Part shown: positions 22,126 to 34,283 of the stretch, in pieces
Position numbering within the stretch: position 1 is the stretch's first letter
Layout: every line of letters starts with the position of its first letter
Assembly: GCA_022457065.1 (NCBI GenBank)
Contig: JAJGBQ010000004.1
Location: 4,464,001-4,528,000, forward strand
DNA from: Curvularia sp. ZM96
Taxonomy: Eukaryota; Ascomycota; Dothideomycetes; Pleosporales; Pleosporaceae
Length of the DNA: 64,000 nucleotides
Direction: 5' to 3'
Made by a program: the position numbers and the translations under genes
The notes under the pieces: model-generated
Database searches by the model: none
The model's input: the letters and a program-made list of their open reading frames with translations, nothing else
What the model was told of the DNA's origin: nothing

Positions 22126-23309
22126 TGTGTGTGCGCATGACGAGATAGCGTTCCCGTTGATGTGGTATATAATCTACATTATCTACATTCGAAAAGGGGG
22201 TTGGGAAGCGAGCATGACAGAATATTGATTCAGGGGGCGTCGCTCATCGCGACCTCCGTCGGCATAAAACATATGGCGAGCGATGGTAATTGTGGCGTAC
22301 GTTAGCGCAAGCGGGATGAGTAAATGGTGGTAATGATGGCGTATTCTAGATCGTGGCGTCTCTTAGCGCGCTAAGTACGTAGCAGGAGCTTGGAGGTGGC
22401 GCTGGTCAGGAGTAGATCGCAGGAAACGCCAAGCCATAGGGTAGGCAGAACAAAGATTCTAGCTCTGCTGGGCAGATTGACTTATGCCCAGAAAATCTGC
22501 ATGTCTCATGCGACAGGTCTCGACCATCACACGATTATCTCCGTCTATCTACGAAGTATACGCATTGAACCGAGCATGCTTAGAGTAAGCAAGAGGTGGG
22601 CCTCATGTTCTGCAGAGTACGCTACTTGGTGCACATGTGACTATTTGTGCTCTTCCTGTTATGCACTCTTGCATCCACACAATCAAATGACAAGCAGTCA
22701 TAGTATGAACTCAGCTCCTAGGGGCACACGCGAGGAAGCATGGGCCTTGGCAGCTGCCAATGGCCCTTCTAAACCGAAGTTGCCTCATGAACAGGATATC
22801 GAAGCCTGCTTTATACTCTATCATACGAATGGGACAAATAACCTGCAGTTGCGGCTTAATCCAGCTGTTTCTAAATCATTCATCTGTCACCATATTCAAT
22901 ACCTGTTGTATCTTCAGCCACGTAGTCTGCAAAAGAACGGGATCAGAGTGAATTAATGATCTGTCATAGACTCATCCTGCAAGACTTGGATTTGTCAACT
23001 ATAGTTTTTGATTTGTAACTGGAAGATATAGAAGGTATACAATCGGACGAAGTGGTGGAGCGTTTGCAGAAAACTGTATATACTTGAGAGCATCTTCCAA
23101 TCTCCACTACCATTGAGTCTAATGTCTACCCTCTATAGACAGCTACACAACTAGTACCGTACCATATAATAACATAGAGGACGCGCATGCTTTGAACAAG
23201 GCATCCCGAAGAAAGAAAAAGAAAACGAATAGAAATAGCTTCCCTACCAACCCGACAAAACGGATCAATACGGGCAAGATACATCTTTCATACACACAAG
23301 AAGATCTAC
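22126..23309. other. Intergenic, no supported gene
   Basis: A 188-codon plus frame (22390-22956) has no domain, signal peptide or splice support. 3' flank of the surface protein gene at the right. Confidence 0.45.
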
Positions 23310-24539
23310 TCAAATGAGGATAGCAAATTTAGCAGGCGCATTAGCGGGAGCAGACACCACCTTGCGACGCTGAAGCACACCACCGCGCTTAACGTAGCCA
23401 GCAGATGCATGGCCATAGCTTTCAAGAGGCTCATCGTAATCCGAAGACGGATCAGCGCCATAAGGCTTTGTGCTGGTAGCATCACCAGTGCTGTAGCTGG
23501 GCGCCGTGCTGTAGACGGAAGCAGGAGTAGCAACAGGATAAGTGGAGGTCTGCTGAAAGCTGCAAGTATATGGCTGGTGAGCTGCGGTGATAGTAACTGT
23601 CTCAGCAGGGTGATGATAAACACCAGCGTCATACTTTGTAACGGAGGGATAAAAAACCGTGGTATCGTGTTCGTAGATGGTAGTAGAAGGCTTGACGATG
23701 GTATATCTTCCGGCTGTAGGGCATACGACAGTGGTGCTATGAACGACAGTCTTAGTAACGGCACCCTGAGTCTCGTATCCGATATACACAGCAGCGATGG
23801 TGGTTGGCTTGATGACTTCAGTGATTTGGCCACCATACGTGACGGGCTTGTTAGCCGTAGCATGGTAGGTCTGCTGTACAGTGACGGTGGTAGGGGTCGC
23901 AACAGTGACGTCGTTGGCAGGCACAGTGTAGACGCCAGGAGTATCGAAGGTGGTCACCAATGGCTTGGGCGCACCGTAGGTGAAGGTATACGCATAAGTG
24001 GTCCACTTTCCACCAGAGTACTTCTTGATTGTGACCCCTTGTTCATCCTTGTTGCCTTTGAATTGTGGGTTTCCAGAATATCCAGGTATCGCATGTGGCC
24101 CGAGATGGTTGTAGGAGATCGCATGAATCTCCTCATAGAGCTCATTCCATGTCCTATTAGTGTAGGGTGAACTCGATCCTCCATAATGGCCAGTTGGGTT
24201 GGCATAGCCGGTTGGACTAGCATAGCCTTGGGGCGTAGCAATGCCAGTTTTGGTGACGATTTTCTTCGTTTGGTACACGGTTACATCCTGATTGGTTGCA
24301 GTGACGGTGATCTTCTTGCCATAGGCATCAGTAATCACTGTCGAGATAGCCTCGTATTGCGACCATTTGCCGTTGACATAGGTCGGGACTGGCTGATACT
24401 GTGCTGTAACAGTGACAGGTTCTTTGCCGTGCCCGGGAAAAACAGTGGTATAGCCGAGCTTGGATGAAGTCGTCGGAACACCATAGCCATAGTCGGCCGC
24501 GACAGCTGTCGCAAGGGAGAGAATGGAGATGGACTTCAT
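23310..24539 (-). CDS. Secreted threonine-rich surface protein (409 aa)
   Basis: A single exon. Signal peptide MKSISILSLATAVAA, then a long Thr/Val/Tyr-rich body with loosely repeated TVTV- and TTVV-type strands (VTVTAQYQPVP, TVTVQQTYHAT, TVTITAAHQPY). Near the end the dibasic sites YVKR and LQRRK suggest Kex2 processing, leaving a short hydrophobic tail APAKFAILI. The tail is weak for a GPI signal. It is likely a cell-wall or extracellular protein, as in other fungal families with this composition; no enzyme domain is seen. Confidence 0.75.
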   Translation of the reverse strand: MKSISILSLATAVAADYGYGVPTTSSKLGYTTVFPGHGKEPVTVTAQYQPVPTYVNGKWSQYEAISTVITDAYGKKITVTATNQDVTVYQTKKIVTKTGIATPQGYASPTGYANPTGHYGGSSSPYTNRTWNELYEEIHAISYNHLGPHAIPGYSGNPQFKGNKDEQGVTIKKYSGGKWTTYAYTFTYGAPKPLVTTFDTPGVYTVPANDVTVATPTTVTVQQTYHATANKPVTYGGQITEVIKPTTIAAVYIGYETQGAVTKTVVHSTTVVCPTAGRYTIVKPSTTIYEHDTTVFYPSVTKYDAGVYHHPAETVTITAAHQPYTCSFQQTSTYPVATPASVYSTAPSYSTGDATSTKPYGADPSSDYDEPLESYGHASAGYVKRGGVLQRRKVVSAPANAPAKFAILI

Positions 24540-25382
24540 TTTCGATAGCGATTATTAACGAATGACTGAGGTCGGGTATCAAAAGAGGAAATGGGAAGCT
24601 ACTCAAAGGACTTGAAGTGCTGAGTAGGGTGCAAAGCAAGTGCAGAGATTAGATAATTAAAGAGTGACTGTGGGTAAAAAGAAAAGATTCCGTTGGGAGC
24701 AGGACATCGTCATATTATACACTGTGAGTGGACTAGATCCTGCGCAGAGTCCCTGGGCTTGCCAAGCTCGGTTATCCAACCCTGACAATGCATCTCGCGT
24801 TTTCTCAGTACCTGATGTTACTAACATTGGTAGCTACAAGAAGACCATCATTGTTCTACGCCTATGCTCAAGACCGGAGCGCCAAGATTGGTGGAGATGA
24901 AGTCAAGAAGCCAGCAGCAGAAGACCCACCAACTAGTGACAACTAGCTCATTGTCTCGTGCCACATTTCCCTTCCGAGCCGTAGCTGAAGAACAGGGAAG
25001 CTATATACCGAAAGGTACACGGACCTGAGATTGGCTTTTTATCGCTTAATCTGAGCGTCTCGATCGTGGTTGACAGAATCATGGGATGACTGCAGTTCGC
25101 CATTTACTAGGAGTCTGAGACCTCCGCGGCCAATCTTTGCTGAGTAGCGCCATGGCTGTATTGATCGGCTTCAAAGAGGCATCCATCCGGCAAGGCCGAA
25201 CCAGACCCGCTCAGGGGAGGCAGTGCTACTTCCTCTGCCGCTTATGTGCTCAAATGGTGCTTACCGACCGTTAGGTTACCATCTGGATAACTACAGGCTG
25301 TGACTGTCAAATTGTAGACAACTAAGTAAATGAATCATTGCATTATTTTTGGCCGTGTACAAATGAAAAAGAAGTCTGCGAA
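24540..25382. other. Intergenic, nothing recognised
   Basis: Promoter side of the surface protein gene and 3' side of the Stealth gene. Confidence 0.5.
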
Positions 25383-27856
25383 TTACATTTCGTAGCTAGA
25401 GATGTCCGGCAATATGCCATTGAAAAACGTGCTCATCACTGTTCTCAGATGCTCCAACTCCTCCTCGTTGGAAGTAACAACATCGTCGTTCAAACAGATT
25501 TGACCAGCCTTCTTGTTGTGTTGAAGATATGGCCTTAGCAGAACGTGCTCAGCTTGCTCCGCATCTGTGATCATGTAGAACATGGCGTCTGGGTTGACGA
25601 TCGTGTACTGGAATTTCATCAGTGCTTTGATCACCGTCTCCCGCTGCTTAGCCTTCTGAACAGGGTGGGGTAGAAGTGGCCCCAGTCCGGCTCGTTGCCG
25701 GTTCAAAACCAGTTTGATCAAGCAATCTCCACAGCGTGGCGATTCACGTGTGACCCGATCAAAAATTGCTGCAGTAGCAAACACGGGGCTGCGTGCTTCA
25801 GCATCACTAGAGGATACAGAAAATCCCGGTGCCAAGCAGTCTTCCATATCGAACGCATCGCAGTCCAAATCTTTGGCCATAATTGGTCCATCCAGAGACG
25901 TCCAGAGGATATCGTGGTTCACAACTGGTGGCTTAAGTCCAGCTTGCTCAAGATATTCCCTAACGTGGTAGAATATACGCCGTCGAAATATCTCTGGAGT
26001 TTCATTGCTCAAGCCCTCTGCCAGGTCATTTATTATGTTTTGGCGTTCGTTCCAGTCCAAATAGCCATCATCGTTACTGTCACTTCGGATCATGATGTAG
26101 CTCCAAAGCAGGGCCTCTCGGTGCCTCTCCATGGTGTAATGGAAGATGATATACCATGAGTAGAGCTGAAAGCCAGTCTCACCTCGGAACCGCTGATATG
26201 CACTCCTCAAAGCTGGTCTGGGAAAGCTAGTGATTGCCTCTCTAGCGATGCTCCGAGAGAGAGAGTGACCGAAGTGCACTTGACCCTTGCGCTTGCGGGC
26301 ACCGAATCGTCGGTTCAGAAGCCAAGACGAGTAGATTAAGAAGGGCTTCTCTCCAAAACGTTCGGCGTCTTTCTCTGTAGGAGGCTGCAATGTGTTGTAT
26401 GCATTGGTCTTGAAACCGAGAGTAGGACCGAATAATGGCGAATATATGTCAGACGCTGAATGGCGCTTTCCCAGAATCATATCGTCAGAGAGGGCAAACA
26501 GCTGTATGGTATTAACACGGTGCCAAATACTAGGACGAGCAGTATTAAAGACTCACTCTATCCACTTCAGACTTGGTGTTGTAAAGTTGGTTCTCGATAG
26601 TGAGAGAATCAAAACTTGGCAAACATTTGCGTTCCTCAGGTCCAAAAAACTCCTCCTGACTGAGGACCTGAACATTTTCCATGTCAGACCTTAGCCAGTT
26701 GGGTCGTTGCTTACCATATGTAGTTGGCGATATATCATCCGTGTTGGCATTTTTGAAAGCGTTAACCAGGATCTGGATTCGGTTCGTGAAATGACCCGCG
26801 TATTTCTCGACACTGCGCATGGAGTAACGGAGCTCGTCCCACTCGCGATATCTGTTGGAGCCGTGCGATTTGATCCAGACTCCATCAGCGTCGTTTAGTG
26901 AAGAGTTTAGTTCATAAGGCTTCATAGTCTCGGCCAACTCGCGCTGTGATCCGTTCACCCCTGCAAATATTATTAACAAATGAGGCTTTTCCTTTGTTTG
27001 AGTAATGCTCACAAGTGTACACGAAATCGATCTTGGGCTCGTCAAGCTTTGGGCCCGAGTAACGCGCCTTGGAAATCCATTCATCCTCCCAGCCTTCGAG
27101 AACCACATCCTTCACGGAGACTTCGAATGGAACATGAATGAGGTCTGGGAGCCCTTCAGCCTTCTCTTTAAGTTCCTGACATTGATCCCAGCTAGGAAAG
27201 TCGTAACGCTCTGACCACGGTGTCTGCGTTTTCAGTGTTTCAATGGGAGGCTGGTCCGTCTTGAAGTTGTGAAGCCGAGATAGATCATCGACATCGTCTT
27301 TGCCCTTTGTTTCTATCATCGGAATTTGGGCATTTTTGTTGGATGCTATATCTTCAGAATCGACTACGGTAGCATCCCCGTCATCAGGGTGAGTTAATTT
27401 TGAAGCATGCTCTACACCGCCTTCGTTGTGATGCTCTTCGATTTTCTCAATACCGTCTAGATCTTGATTTTCCGTATCATCGTCAGTGCTCAGAGTAGAG
27501 TGGCCTTCCGCTGCGGATCCGGCATTGGGGTTGTGAATGTTACGAGCGCCAGTATCGGGGAGGGGTGAAAGAACGGGGTGAGGTAATTCGACATTCCGGA
27601 CTCGCTCTGGTTTGAAGTGCGGATGACGGACGTTTATCTGCCCAGCAAGAGGCGATTCTTCTTCGATTATCGACTCGACAGGTTCCGGCGATGTGCTTGG
27701 GGTGAGAGGCTTCAACACGACTTCGGGAGTCGCCAGTTTCTTCGAGGTGACCGTGCTAGAATGCCAGAGACAAAAGAGAAAAACAATGACCAAGACCCAG
27801 ATATACCGGCGGGAAGAACGGCGTGACCTGTACAGAACATTGCTCCGGCCAATCAT
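25383..27856 (-). CDS. Stealth-family sugar-phosphate transferase with EF-hand (Xpt1/GNPTAB-like)
   Basis: Three exons, 27856-27013, 26960-26557 and 26501-25383, with 52 and 55 bp introns, give 788 residues. Type II membrane anchor near residues 18-35 (YIWVLVIVFLFCLWHSSTV) followed by an acidic stem. All four Stealth regions are visible: CR1 KIDFVYTWVNGS (split by intron 1, about 275-286), CR2 YREWDELRYSMRSVEKYA (about 319), CR3 from ALSDDMILG (about 419) to AYQRFRGETGF, and CR4 GQICLNDDVVTSNEEE near the end. An EF-hand loop DSNDDGYLDWNE lies at about 557-568, as in animal GNPTAB. Family members transfer sugar-1-phosphate onto sugars; Cryptococcus Xpt1 is a xylosylphosphotransferase. Probably Golgi. 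Donor and acceptor here are unknown. It diverges from the next glycosyltransferase. Confidence 0.9.
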
Positions 27857-28682
27857 GGCGGGCTAAAAGAAGTAACTCAAGGTGGTAGTCATAGAGAGGC
27901 TGATAGAATATAAAAAGTGCACAAAAGATCAGACCAGCACAAAACGCAATGCCATTCAGCGTCTGCTTGAGGAGAAATGTGGTGTTGTGTCGTGTGCTCG
28001 TCGAATTGTTTATTTACTATGTGGCGTGGGGCCGTCGCAGTAGCCAGAGGTCGCCTGCACCCCTGAATCGCAATGCATCTAGAAGCGAAGAATCCATTTT
28101 TTGTTGTTTGTCCTTCTAGGTCAAGCGAATCTCCCGTTCAGCCCTCTATCATGGACTAGGATCTGAGACCGATGTGTTATAATGTGATGCTAGCGTGTCA
28201 AGGTTAGCGCATACTAATTTCCACAGGGGCATGTCGTGAACAAATGATCGCCCCTGCACTAGCCCTCTTGGGACGACCACCCCACGTACATGAGTGCCTG
28301 TAAATCTCCACAAACCCTCGTCTAGGCATGTCCATATACTGAAGCAGGGTACGCTCAAAGCTCCGTAGTCTAGGCCAAGCTAAGGAGGCTTGCTTGTCAG
28401 GTAGTAAGTTGTTCGGTACCCGCTTAAAACGTTGCCACCCATATAACGCCTCCTTTCATAATTTGTTTTTTAGACTGGCGGCAAGTCCGTGAAGACTGCT
28501 GCGCTTGCACCCCGCGGAGCCTATCGGAATTTGTTCCACAGTACATTCAGCAATAGCGGTTTTGGGCACCTTGGAGGGTGTTATCAGTATCCTTAGTTGT
28601 CACATTCCATCTTCTCTTTTGGTACTATTATTTTTCTTGTCTTTATTACTCTGGCCGTGGCTTGAACCGTCATCGATGCGGG
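27857..28682. promoter_or_regulatory. Divergent promoter region of two glycosylation genes
   Basis: 826 bp between the start codons of the Stealth gene and the GMA12/MNN10-like gene. No repeat or gene is recognised inside; co-regulation is possible but not shown. Confidence 0.4.
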
Positions 28683-29870
28683 ATGTCTGGGCTAGTCTCC
28701 ACTATCCAAAGGCGACAACGCATGCCAGTACTCACGAGATTTCCAAGATATGCGCTGGTTGCACTCGTCGTACTTCTGACAATAGCGCTATGGAGGCGAT
28801 CACAACTCCCGCCAACAGTATCAGAACATCTATCTCACAATGGGGACGGTATCAAGGTGCAAGGAACACCGCTTCATTCAGAACATTACAAGGGTGCAGA
28901 CTACAGAGAAGATGAAAGCAATGGATCGCCACAATTTTCCGCCGGTCTAGATTCCAAAGATGGACCCAGCTCATCCGAGTTGCTCTCAGCGCCTCAATCC
29001 TCCAGCTTGGCCTCATTCCCTAGATTCGGTAAAATCACTGCAACATTTGGAGAGCCCGATCCCCCATATGAAGACGCTATAGCATCACACAAACTCCATA
29101 ACGAAATCCATGGTTACCCGCACTTCGTCCTTCGCGAGCAAATGCTCCGGGGGCTATGGTCCAAGCACGCTTACATTTTAACTATCATCGGAAACGAACT
29201 TGCAAAGCCAAAAAATGAGCGGCTAGCTTGGGTCTTATGGCATGACCGCGACACAGTGCTGATGAACCCGCAACTTCCTTTGGATATCTTTGTTCCTCCA
29301 TCACCAATGTTCGATCACATTCATATGCTTGTTACGAATGATAGGAATGGCCTAAATAACGGGGTGTTTCTGTGTCGGGTATCGAGTGCAAGTTTTAAGT
29401 TTTTTGCAAGTGCATTGAGTGTCAGAGAGTACCAGCCTGAGATAAAGCTGAAGTATACTGAGCAATCCGGGATGGAAGAGGTCATTAAACGTGTACGTTG
29501 ATAATATCTCCGTCCATCCCGTTTACCTGCACTGATGAAATTATAGGATAATTGGAATGCTACCGTAGCATACGTCCCTCAGCGCTGGTTCAACGGCTTC
29601 CCACCCACCAAGAAAGCTCTAGCAACTGGCAAGCCATCTATGTCCCGTCCGGGATCTCTATTAATTCACTTCGCTTCTAATCGTGATGGGAAGAGGCCAG
29701 AACGAATGGCTCATTGGAGCGCGATTGCAAAGAGGAGGACAGCAGCGTGGGACAAGCCGGTTGAAGATACAGGCTACATGAAAGAAATCACAGAATATTG
29801 GGATAGATTGGGGAAGGGCGAGAGTCAGCAAAGTATTATTGAGGACATCGAGGGTCGCATTTGGGATTGA
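28683..29870 (+). CDS. Golgi type II glycosyltransferase, GMA12/MNN10 (GT34)-like
   Basis: Two exons, 28683-29492 and 29547-29870 (54 bp intron), give 377 residues. Start at 28683 chosen so that a short cytoplasmic tail precedes the membrane anchor YALVALVVLLTIALW; 28722 is an alternative and the frame is open to 28578. The catalytic part has HKLHNEIHGYPHFVLRE, AWVLWHDRDTVLMNP (DxD metal and nucleotide-sugar site), LVTNDRNGLNNGVFLCRVS and VAYVPQRWFNGF, the order seen in fungal galactosyl/mannosyltransferases of this type. Sugar specificity cannot be told. It is divergent from the Stealth gene and convergent with the GT25 gene. Confidence 0.85.
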
Positions 29871-30239
29871 TGAAGAACAAGGTTTATCCACGATACGTTT
29901 TTGTGCTACAGTACTTTTTGCTTTGACTCGTTGTCTGAAAGTAGCATGCTCAAGAACCAAGTAAGCGACGATGAAGTATTGGAATCGCCTCTAGGATGAG
30001 TGTACACTCAGGGAGCGTTTTCTTATCAAGTAACGTGTTTGGTGTTGTTTGCCTAGTGTACTTCTAGAATGTTGCATCTTCAGGAATTTGTGCGACTCAT
30101 CAAAAATCCTACCCGTGTTGTTATGCTTGAAGGACAGTTAGCTTATTACATCTATTCCCAGAACTCCCACGCGGATTCCCTCGACCTCATTGTTACCCTG
30201 ACATCTTTTCGTGGTTGCTTGCCTTTCTGTGTCTCCCAT
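29871..30239. other. Convergent intergenic region
   Basis: 3' flanks of the two glycosyltransferase genes; nothing else seen. Confidence 0.5.
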
Positions 30240-31656
30240 TCAGGTCCCCGATCGTGCTGCAAACTCTTCCGGCTGCACAGTCACTACCTCTCCCATCGGG
30301 AATTCGAATGTGCTTACATCTATCTCTGCCATCATATCCTGAGCAGGGTCGACGGCCTGAAACTTGGTCTCCTGCCTCAACAACCCTTTCAAGTTCAAAC
30401 TCACTGGAAACACCGTGAGCTTACTCTCCCCTTTCTTTCGCATAAGCTTGGCTTGCGGTCCACTGGAAATAGACTTCCCCTCGGTATCCTCAACTTTACG
30501 ATCAGAGTCCCTATCCAAAGCTCCAATACCACGATACAGTCCGAATATCGTGGGGTATGCCCCCAAGCAGAAAGGCTCGGGCCAGTCACCATCGTGTCGG
30601 CAGAGTTCTGATATCCCGACATCAATCGGCCGGGCATTTGGTATCAACGACTGGTCATACAACAGCCTCGCCGCTCCACGCAGGGATAATGCGTAGGCAC
30701 CCGTAGCAGTCAACTTATTAATCTCCATGATGATTCGTGTGTGCTCTCCCTTTAACTTTTCCGCGCTCAGATCCGGTTTACGACTAATTGTACGTCGTGC
30801 TTCTGGTATTACTGTTGGATCATTATGAGTAATGTAGTACTTTCCCGACTTGTGTGGTTTGTTGTTAACTCCAAGATTACCGAGGGTGAACAAATTCCAT
30901 GAGTCTCCGTAAGGGGAGTGCAGAGGCAAGGTGCTATTCTGAATGGCCCGAACGCCGCGGGCGAAGGAGAGCATCTGTGATTTCAGCAGTATGTCCCAGT
31001 CCGCATCATCTTCGATGACGAGTGCCGATTGAACTTGATTATGCACCATCCTAGAGATCGTGAGAAGTTTGTGCGTAAGATAGGGACTCATACATACTTT
31101 TGGTAGACGTTGAGATGCGCGCGCCAACAGCCGTATGCACCAAGGCCTTCTTCACCTCTCCAGAACTGTATAGAGTTAGATATCGTAGCAGATATTTGTC
31201 GCAAAGTGTACGTACAGCTGGAAATGCTTTTGGGTGCATTGTTGATGCATTCACACCATCTACAAATTCAATCTCAAGATTCGATACTAAAGCCATAAGA
31301 GCAAGATAATCACGTTTATCTGGGCGATGTGCCATGGAAATTGCATAAATCTTCTGAAACTAGGCTTGGTGTTAGAATGAGTCGCGACAGCTTGCGCGCA
31401 TGTTTCTTACACCTAGAGTTCTGTTTTGAGTATCCCAGATGGGATCATCCTCGGGCTCAACCCTGGCTACCCTCAACTGAGCATTGTTGATACCTAGCGG
31501 TGGAGCTCTCAATCTACCAAATCCCATGTGCTTCGAGCTTACTACTGTATGTTCGAACACGCTCGATTCAGTATGAAAAGAAATAAACAAACCAATTGAA
31601 GCAAGGACCATGAAAGACACGCCAGCAAGGTGCAATATTGACCTAGGAAAGTGCAT
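30240..31656 (-). CDS. Glycosyltransferase family 25 protein
   Basis: Four exons, 31656-31411, 31353-31216, 31165-31098 and 31050-30240, with introns of 47-57 bp and consistent phases, give 420 residues. N-terminal membrane anchor HLAGVSFMVLASIGLFISF. The GT25 signature is rebuilt only after splicing: KIYAISMAHRPDKRDYLAL, IEFVDGVNAS, GLGAYGCWRAHLNVYQK and ALVIEDDADWD (acidic catalytic/metal motif). Later TATGAYALSLRGAARLL and RPIDVGISELC are typical. GT25 enzymes include bacterial lipopolysaccharide galactosyltransferases and animal collagen galactosyltransferases; fungal roles are poorly defined. It is the third sugar-transfer gene in a row. Confidence 0.87.
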
Positions 31657-32354
31657 CTTGAATAGACTGAATCTCGAACGAAGACGAATGTTATGGTTCT
31701 ATGGCTTGGTCGATAGAAAGGGCACACCATATGGATTTCTAAGTCTGCTTAATGACAACAACGGGGCACTACGTGCAGGCTTGCTCCACCGAACCCTTAC
31801 CTATGCTTCAAGTATTGGTGGCTTGTTGTCGCAGGCCAATCGCAGTCAGGGGCATGGACTTTACTAGTCATGCATTAGCGTCAGGGGTCCTGCACATCAA
31901 TCCATCGGCGCATGCGGGAAGGACACATCTAGACCATGCCGACAAGCTGTAGTTTGACGTGGTTGGTTGTATTCCACGGAAAGATCGAAGAGTCGATCGA
32001 GTGGCGCAATTGCACTTTTTCAAATGCCCGTTGATATGTTTTGCGTGCGTCCGCACTGTGTTGGAGTGAAATTACTATTTCTACATATGTACTAAAGGGT
32101 TGTATCATGCAGGAAAAACCAGTAATCAGACTGTGCAGTATGGATACTGACTACTTTCCAGTAGCGTTTCGGGGGCGTATCTTTGGTGGAAGGAGGTGGG
32201 GTCGCGTCCGACGTCGTGATGATTCGTAGACGTTGGATGATCTGTGCCGTCTCAAAAGAAGCAGAAAGAATTTGGCTCATCTGATGAGGCTGGCTGGATG
32301 GGCAGGTGTCATTCTGGCCTGCCTATGCTGCTCGGCAGTCAGTTGGGCCGCGGG
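31657..32354. other. Intergenic, nothing recognised
   Basis: Short frames only, no domains. Confidence 0.5.
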
Positions 32355-33293
32355 CTAGCCAAACATCGATTGACTCAAAGAGAGCACCAATGTTGCTCTG
32401 CAGCTGCTGGAGAGCTGCGCTGTTATCGGAAAAAAAAAGGGAAAGCCGTTTTTCGCTGGCAAATGGCTGTCTCTGGACGAGCTCAGAAGACTCGACAGGT
32501 GAACACTAAGCTGGGACAATTGTAAGAGAGTCCGATCAAGATGGCCTTGCTCTCGTGCGCTGCCGGAGCCCTCATTGTAGCTATCCTGCATTGCCCCGTC
32601 GACTGGCAGAGGCGCTTGATGCATGGTACGACTCTGATGTTGTCGTCGCAATTGTTGCCGTTGTTGCCGTTTCTGGGGACTGTATTCTGTATGGTCGTAA
32701 AACTTGTTGTTGTTATGTTGTTGGCTCGACTGTCCAGTATGCGGCCTTCAGCAACTGAAGAGGTCGGTTAGAGAGGCGGAAGAGGGTCGAAGGTCATGTC
32801 AACATCTGCAATGATGCCAGCGATGATAGTGTCGCGCTCTTCACCCTGCATGAACTGAGTCCAGAAATCAGAAGATGCACTGTCCGAAACCATCGTGGGC
32901 ACACTGTTGCCCATGGGTTCTGTTGCACCTGTGGTGTATGGCATGTTGCGTTGCTTTGCCACTGCGAATTGGCGAGCAGGCATCAGAGCGCACTCGATGC
33001 TATCGTAGCCCGTCTTGGGCGACCTATTGTCCGGAAAGTATGTAAAATGTCGGCCCTTGGAGAGACTCGAGCTACAGGTAGTACAGCCAGCGCCATTGCG
33101 AAGGCACCTTTCGCAGGCATCTATGCCGCAGTTGTCTGTAGCGTAGATTCGGCTCGTGGCAACGACCACAAGAAAAGAGAGGGATTGGCAGGGCTTGTGC
33201 TTGGCCCTGGTCTAGGAAATACGACGATAAGGCTGAATCCCCACTAGCGGAAGATCCTCTTGCGACTGTGCTTATCGTGATGTTGAAACGCAT
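32355..33293 (-). pseudogene. Relic of an AflR-like Zn2Cys6 transcription factor
   Basis: Minus frames show ACERCLRNGAGC, a perfect second half (CX2CX6C) of an AflR-type zinc cluster, followed by SSSLSKGR. Upstream in another frame SCGRCHEPNLRY looks like the first half with the third Cys changed to Tyr (TGC to TAC, a RIP-type change). Downstream are a Ser/Leu-rich stretch in a third frame (TLLQLSQLSVHLSSLLSSS) and the acidic block SDFWTQFMQGEERD that ends at 32768. At least two frame changes are needed to join them. AflR-like regulators often sit in polyketide clusters, so this may be a lost regulator of the adjacent cluster. An active gene with unrecognised introns is not excluded. Confidence 0.45.
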
Positions 33294-34131
33294 GGGTAAG
33301 CAATCCTGTCCAGTTCTCCAGTCGCGGACACGAAGTCATTGCGACTGCCGTATGCTTGAGGTCACTGACGACATTGCAACATCAGCTCCTCCTGCAAGCA
33401 ACTCAAGCCATTCGTGTATGCTCACATTAAGTTGTCGGTGGAGTGGCATTCTCTCGCTAGAACCAGCTACCCAATCGGATTTCTACCTGTGGTCAGCATA
33501 TAGTAATCCCTTCAGCTGGAGCTTGCGCATGTCAACACACTAGCAGGCTCAAGCAAATGAGCAAGGGGGCGGGCGGGCGGACGAAAAAGCCAACGATTGA
33601 GGGCGGACGTTTATGTAGTTCTGTTGATCAAGCAAAGAATCTTGGTGTTCTGTAACACGACATCGAAAAGGGACGACCGGCGACGCAGGGAGAGTGGCAG
33701 ACACAATGGCATTGCAATGCGAGTCATCCTGTCGATGATGAGTATGTAAGTAGGCCCGCACGGTTGAAGTGATTGCTCGATACCTATGTCGTAGTGTGTG
33801 GGGCTGCGAGAGTTGCAGCCGTTCCCGGGGTACTCTAATCTGTTCCGGCCAAAGGATGCGCACGGGGCACCCTTGTCACGCTGTGGTGGTCTGCCAATAG
33901 CGGCCACGTGAGCAAACATCCCGTCCGTTGATTGCACCAGGAGGAAATTCGGATACATTGTTGGAGACACAAGCGTCGACGCAGCATTCGCACCATGCAA
34001 AGAGGTGTAACACATGCGGACAATCGACATACAGTGGGTGGGTATCTGCAAGGCGTGAAAGCGATCACGTAGTGTGATGGCATGGATGGTCTGCGCAAAC
34101 GGCCACCCACGGCGTGGCCAAGCGCCGGATA
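33294..34131. other. Intergenic left of transposon 2
   Basis: No supported gene; minus frames here run on into the transposon and are chance. Confidence 0.45.
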
Positions 34132-34179
34132 CCGTGCCCCACCACTTCGTGCGCGCAACCACTTCGTGCGCGCGCGGCC
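34132..34179 (+). repeat. Left TIR of transposon 2 with internal direct repeats
   Basis: Starts CCGTGCCCCACCACTTCGTG and ends GCGCGCGGCC; matches 36196-36243 reversed. Confidence 0.9.
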
Positions 34180-34283
34180 TCACCAAAACCACCTTAAAAA
34201 TGAGGCTGTAGAGCCACACGCAAAGGATATTATCGCGATATATTTTAGAGGTGAGGTTATTAGGCCTTGATATATATATATAG

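Noticed and set aside
22390..22956. A 188-codon plus-strand frame
   Set aside because: Irregular composition, no domain and no promoter sign; likely chance.
23409..24170. A 253-codon plus frame antisense to the surface protein
   Set aside because: It mirrors the repetitive low-complexity coding strand; typical shadow frame.
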